From the NCBI GenBank assembly GCA_023375785.1, contig SZWC01003628.1, positions 12,863 through 36,079 of the forward strand: 23,217 bases of DNA, in the 5' to 3' direction. The translations under genes and the position numbers were made by a program. Position 1 is the stretch's first letter. Each line of letters starts with the position of its first letter. Under the pieces are notes generated by a model. It was not told the DNA's origin, searched no databases, and saw nothing but the letters and a program-made list of their open reading frames with translations. Positions 20,421 to 23,217 of this stretch are shown here, piece after piece. The stretch is from Penium margaritaceum (taxonomy: Eukaryota > Streptophyta > Zygnematophyceae > Desmidiales > Peniaceae).

Positions 20421-21398
20421 TATTATGGATAACCTGTATTGTGTCTCTTAGATATCTCCTCCTCTTTACTCCCCTTCTCCTCCTGCTTGTGTTTTGGTCA
20501 CCAGCGTTCTGTCAGTTGAGCACCAGCAATTGCATCATTCTTGTCTGTATCATGTGGACTCCAATACTGTGTTAAAGCTCATTCGGACATAGCCCGCACT
20601 CGGTCTTGGCATGGCTTCCTTCGAGAAGCCACCAAAGACCAACTGTCTCTTTTGCGCTCAGGGTAAGGTGCATCGTTGTACCTACCCTGACTCTCGCTCT
20701 CGCGCACTTTGCCCTCTTGATTTAGTCCATTCCGACCTTCTCGGTCCTCTCCCTGTTGAGTCTCTATCCAATCGGGGTCCATACGTCCTGACCCTGACTG
20801 ATGACTTCACCCAGATGCGGTGGGTTTATAGCCTATGCTAGAAGTGTGATGCCGCTCTTGCGGTTCGTCTTTAGCAGTGATGGCTGAGCGTCAGTCTCGC
20901 CACACGCTGCATACCTCCCACTCGAATCGCGGTGGTGAGTTTCTTGGCGAGATGGAAAATTTCTTCGCCGAGCACGAGGTTTTTCACGTGGTCTCTTCTC
21001 CTGCTACTTCTGAGCAAAACGGTGTCTCTCAGCGCTGGAACCGCACCATGGAGGATGCAGTTAACGTTATGCATTCTGAGTGCGGTCTCTCGGAGTCCTT
21101 CTCTTTTGAAGGATTCACCTACATGAATTGAGTTCGGAACCGCCTCCCGCACGGTCCCCTTCTAGACCACTTCACATTGTACGAGCTTTGGTTTGGCCAC
21201 CTTGTTGACCTATGTCTCGCTCGCGTCTGGGGGTCCTTGGCTTCTTTGTCATACACCGAGGACCAGCAGGGGTCCAAGGTCTCACCGCAGGGTTGCTTGT
21301 GTGCCTTTGTAGGAATCTCCCCGCAGTTGAAGGCGTGGCATTTTTGGGATACTGCTCGTTGTCGCATGGTTGAGTCATGCAACGCGCTCTTCTTTTAG
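20421..21398 (+). pseudogene. pol: element C integrase
   Basis: Pre-integrase reads HHSCLYHVDSNTVLKLI, TAG (20590), then ALGLGMASFEKPPKTNCLFC and AQGKVHR. The core entry ALCPLDLVHSDLLGPLPVES keeps the first Asp, with TLTDDFTQMRWVYSL next. After TAG (20839) and a frame change come HTSHSNRGGEFLGEMENFF and SSPATSEQNGVSQRWNRTME. Here the second catalytic Asp is Asn (AAT, 20925-20927) and the Glu is Gln (CAG, 21030-21032). After TGA (21129) the block VRNRLPHGPLLDHFTLYELW, then ARVWGSLASL and KAWHFWDTARC, closes the domain at TAG (21396). Two of three catalytic residues are gone. Confidence 0.85.
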
Positions 21399-22133
21399 TC
21401 TCTCACGTACCGTCATCTGACATCGATCACGTCACTGTCCGTCACGCACGTTCCCATGTGTGAGGCTTCTCAACGGATGGGGGAGTCTAAGCATACGAGT
21501 ACCTATCACCTGGCTGATGTGTCCGTTTGAGCTCCCTCCACTTCTCGGTCTCCAGCTCTTGATGACCTAGCGATCATCGCTGCCGGCCCAGAGACCTCTC
21601 CAGTACAGCCGGCTTCTACCCCTTTTTCCTTGCACCCTACAGATACCCATGATCATGTACCTATGTCTGCCAGTACTCCTATCTCTGTGCGTGGTCCTGC
21701 CTCACGTGCTCCTACTCCCACACCCAATCCCATGTCTCCCACACACACATCTCCTCGGACGGCATCACCAGCTCCTTTGCCTAAGCCTTCACCATCTGTG
21801 GTCGTGCTTGTCTCTGAGCCTGAGGTGCGCCCCTTGAGCCGAGGTTACTCACGTGAGCCCGGCGGTCGTCTTGGACCATTGGACTCCAGAGTCCATCGAG
21901 TGTCACGTCGCACACCCAGGCGCTCCACTCGTAGTATCGCGTGTGGTGGTCTCGGCACAAAGGCCCTAGGCCTGAGTGTCTGCATTGAGCACACAGATGT
22001 ACATCCAGCATGCCCCGTAGGGCACCATCTCGTCACTTCCGAGTTTCATATGGCTTGTGATGCAACAGCTGACCTTGTGGTTGTCAGACCTAGAACTTAG
22101 GCGTGTGCTCTTGCCACTGAGAGCTCTCCCACT
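21399..22133 (+). pseudogene. element C integrase-RT linker
   Basis: The frame continues from integrase with a TGA at 21528 and a TAG at 22098 as a Pro/Thr/Ser-rich spacer (for example SRAPTPTPNPMSPTHTSPRT), then a basic stretch RRTPRRSTRS. This is typical of the variable copia linker before RT. No domain is recognisable, and the stretch has no other gene. Confidence 0.65.
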
Positions 22134-22672
22134 ATGGCGCCTGACCCAGGCACACTGAGGGAAGCTCTATCATCACAAGATGCTGACGCCCAGCATGCTT
22201 CCTACGAGGATGAGCTTCACACCATCCGAGAGCACGGAGTTTACGGGCTAGTCGACCTTCCACCTGGGAGGAAGGCTATTCAGGTCAAGTGGGTCTTTCG
22301 CAAGAAAGTGAAGCCACATGGGTCACTGGAATGCCATAAGGCTCGCTTGGTCGTCAAGGGGTACTCTCGGATCGAGGACATCGTTCACACTGATTCTTTT
22401 ACCCTTGTCGGCTGTATGACCTCAGCTCGCGCTCTGTTCGGTGTCGTGGCTCAGCACGACTGGGAACTACACCAGATGGACATGAACAATGTGTTCCTCC
22501 ATGGCTCTCTAGAGGAGGAGATTTACGTGGCTCAGCCACCTGGCTTTGAGGATGGTGACAAGGTCTGGTGCTTGCGCAAGTCCTTATACGGCCTCAAGCA
22601 GTCTCCTCGGTGTTGGAACCAGGAGATCACTGGCACCTTGACTCGTGTGGGATATCCTAGTGCTACTGAATT
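22134..22672 (+). pseudogene. pol: element C reverse transcriptase, 3'-truncated
   Basis: About 180 codons of copia RT (RVT_2) without an internal stop. It opens with TLREALSSQDADAQHASYED and HGVYGLVDLPPGRKAIQVKW, then VFRKKVKPHG, KARLVVKGY, AQHDWELHQMDMNNVFLHGS (palm Asp) and WCLRKSLYGLKQSPRCWNQE. Copia identity is lost at GYPSATEF, just before the YVDD block should appear. It passes into FRFEKKK and an A-rich stretch. The catalytic YVDD, RNase H and 3' LTR are absent, so the element was cut here by deletion or recombination. Confidence 0.85.
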
Positions 22673-22905
22673 TCGTTTTGAAAAAAAAAAAACTCCCGGC
22701 GAATTTGAGATTACGACAACGAGTTGGAGTTTTTTTGTTTCCTTTTGACAACGGTAAGTTAATTCCAACTGGGCGCAGTGAAGTTCCACATGATGAAACT
22801 TCGTGTTTTCTCAAAGCTCAAGTTCGGTTCGATTCAGGGGAGAAACTGACACGTCATTGGTTTTTGCATTCATAAGCCCATACAGAATGGCGGTAAGAAT
22901 GGGAC
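22673..22905. other. unassigned junction DNA after truncated element C
   Basis: Begins with a 12-base A run (about 22681-22692) and contains no recognisable coding frame. It separates the broken RT from the GA tract and the DDE_1 gene end. It could be 3' flank of the DDE_1 element. No inverted repeat end was identified in it. Confidence 0.4.
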
Positions 22906-22909
22906 AGAT

Positions 22910-22938
22910 TGAGAGAGAGAAAGTGAGAGATTGTGAGT

Positions 22939-23003
<65 letters not shown>
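22910..23003. repeat. GA microsatellite
   Basis: An imperfect, then nearly pure GA run with GTGA and CAGA interruptions, about 27 bases from the stop codon of the DDE_1 gene on the minus strand. On that strand it would be a TC tract in the 3' untranslated region. Confidence 0.9.
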
Positions 23004-23029
23004 GAAAGTCGTCTTAAAAAAATAGACAT

Positions 23030-23217
23030 CTACATGGCAATGTCTTCCGGCTCATAGCCATCAATCTCGGGGCTGGTCATGAACCCCAGGTAGTCCGAGG
23101 ATGCCATGGTCTGAAATTCCTCCTCGAAGCACTTCATGAACCCTGCCTCGCGCCAAGCATTGCACACCATGTCAGGGTTGTCGCGGATGTGATTCCAGCC
23201 CTTCAGCATCCAGCCCA
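23030..23217 (-). CDS. DDE_1 (pogo/Tigger-like) transposase, C-terminal end, partial
   Basis: The minus-strand frame is open from the window edge to TAG at 23030-23032, 61 codons, with no break. It reads GWMLKGWNHIRDNPDMVCNA, then WREAGFMKCFEEEFQTMASS, and an acidic tail ending EPEDIAM. The W-x2-L-x2-W spacing and the following Gly-Phe and acidic blocks match the C-terminal region after the third Asp of DDE_1 transposases, including the remnant at 850-1068 (SWVLHAWLKV). The two copies are clearly divergent. The catalytic part lies outside the window, so whether the gene is intact, and whether it is a transposon or a domesticated gene, cannot be judged. Its plausible use of TAG as a true terminator argues against TAG reassignment in this genome. 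Confidence 0.7.
   Translation of the reverse strand, partial: GWMLKGWNHIRDNPDMVCNAWREAGFMKCFEEEFQTMASSDYLGFMTSPEIDGYEPEDIAM

Larger units (their letters stand above)
16818..22672 (+). mobile_element. Ty1/copia retrotransposon, element C (3'-truncated)
   Basis: Third copia element, in the opposite orientation to A and B. In order: probable 5' LTR, PBS (17460-17471), CAG-rich leader, gag with zinc knuckle, protease, pre-integrase, integrase, linker and RT. It ends within RT at about 22672, before YVDD, so RNase H, PPT and 3' LTR are missing. In-frame stops that I could place are nine TAG and three TGA. At least two frameshifts occur (the gag knuckle duplication and 20845-20880). Sequence blocks such as KAWHFWDT resemble element B more than A. 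Confidence 0.8.

Noticed and set aside
19190..22000. Shared peptide word VCIEH near 19205 and 21985 in element C
   Set aside because: The nucleotide match is about 14 bases with no extension on either side, so it is not a meaningful repeat.

Overview
The window reads as a repeat-dominated stretch of a eukaryotic nuclear genome. Splice signals, Ty1/copia polyproteins, tRNA-iMet primer binding sites and long dinucleotide tracts all point that way. Plant-type copia features (PPT followed directly by TGTTG, and the PBS TGGTATCAGAG) suggest a streptophyte: a land plant or a charophyte-like alga with a repeat-rich genome. That placement is inference. No rRNA, tRNA, CRISPR or prokaryotic operon is visible, and I see no convincing intact host gene.

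Layout: (1) 1-850 is TG/CA-rich low-complexity DNA plus an unrecognised short frame pair. (2) 850-1835 (minus) is a decayed pogo/Tigger-like DDE_1 transposase with a 102-bp intron. It abuts, at about 1836, the truncated 3' LTR of copia element A. (3) 1836-7269 (minus) is element A: 5' LTR (6362-7269), gag, zinc knuckle, protease, integrase, RT, RNase H, PPT and the first 109 bp of the 3' LTR. (4) 7270 to about 11.7 kb (minus) is an older, more eroded copia element B. Its RNase H stops exactly where the LTR of A begins, so A is probably inserted in B. (5) 11.6-13.1 kb holds compositionally biased plus-strand frames, split at 12553-12940 by a TIR element (MITE) with a TA target duplication. (6) 13.1-15.85 kb has no recognisable gene but contains a perfect 18-bp-stem hairpin. 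(7) 15.85-16.82 kb is a TC tract, 33 flawless 20-bp units, a TG tract and a TGCG/TGCA-rich alternating tract. (8) About 16.82-22.67 kb (plus) is copia element C: probable 5' LTR, PBS, CAG-rich leader, gag, zinc knuckle, protease, integrase and RT. It is cut off before the RT YVDD box. (9) 22.67-23.03 kb is unassigned DNA with a GA tract. (10) 23030-23217 (minus) is the intact C-terminal end of another DDE_1 transposase that runs off the window.

No gene set works together as a pathway. This is a record of nested and tandem transposon insertion and decay. Each copia element has lost different catalytic residues. The in-frame stops in all three are strongly skewed to TAG: by hand count about 26 TAG, 7 TGA and 2 TAA. 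The most useful second-look items are that skew, the previously unlabelled MITE and its reading-frame-compatible empty site, the homogenised 20-bp array, and the A-in-B nesting.
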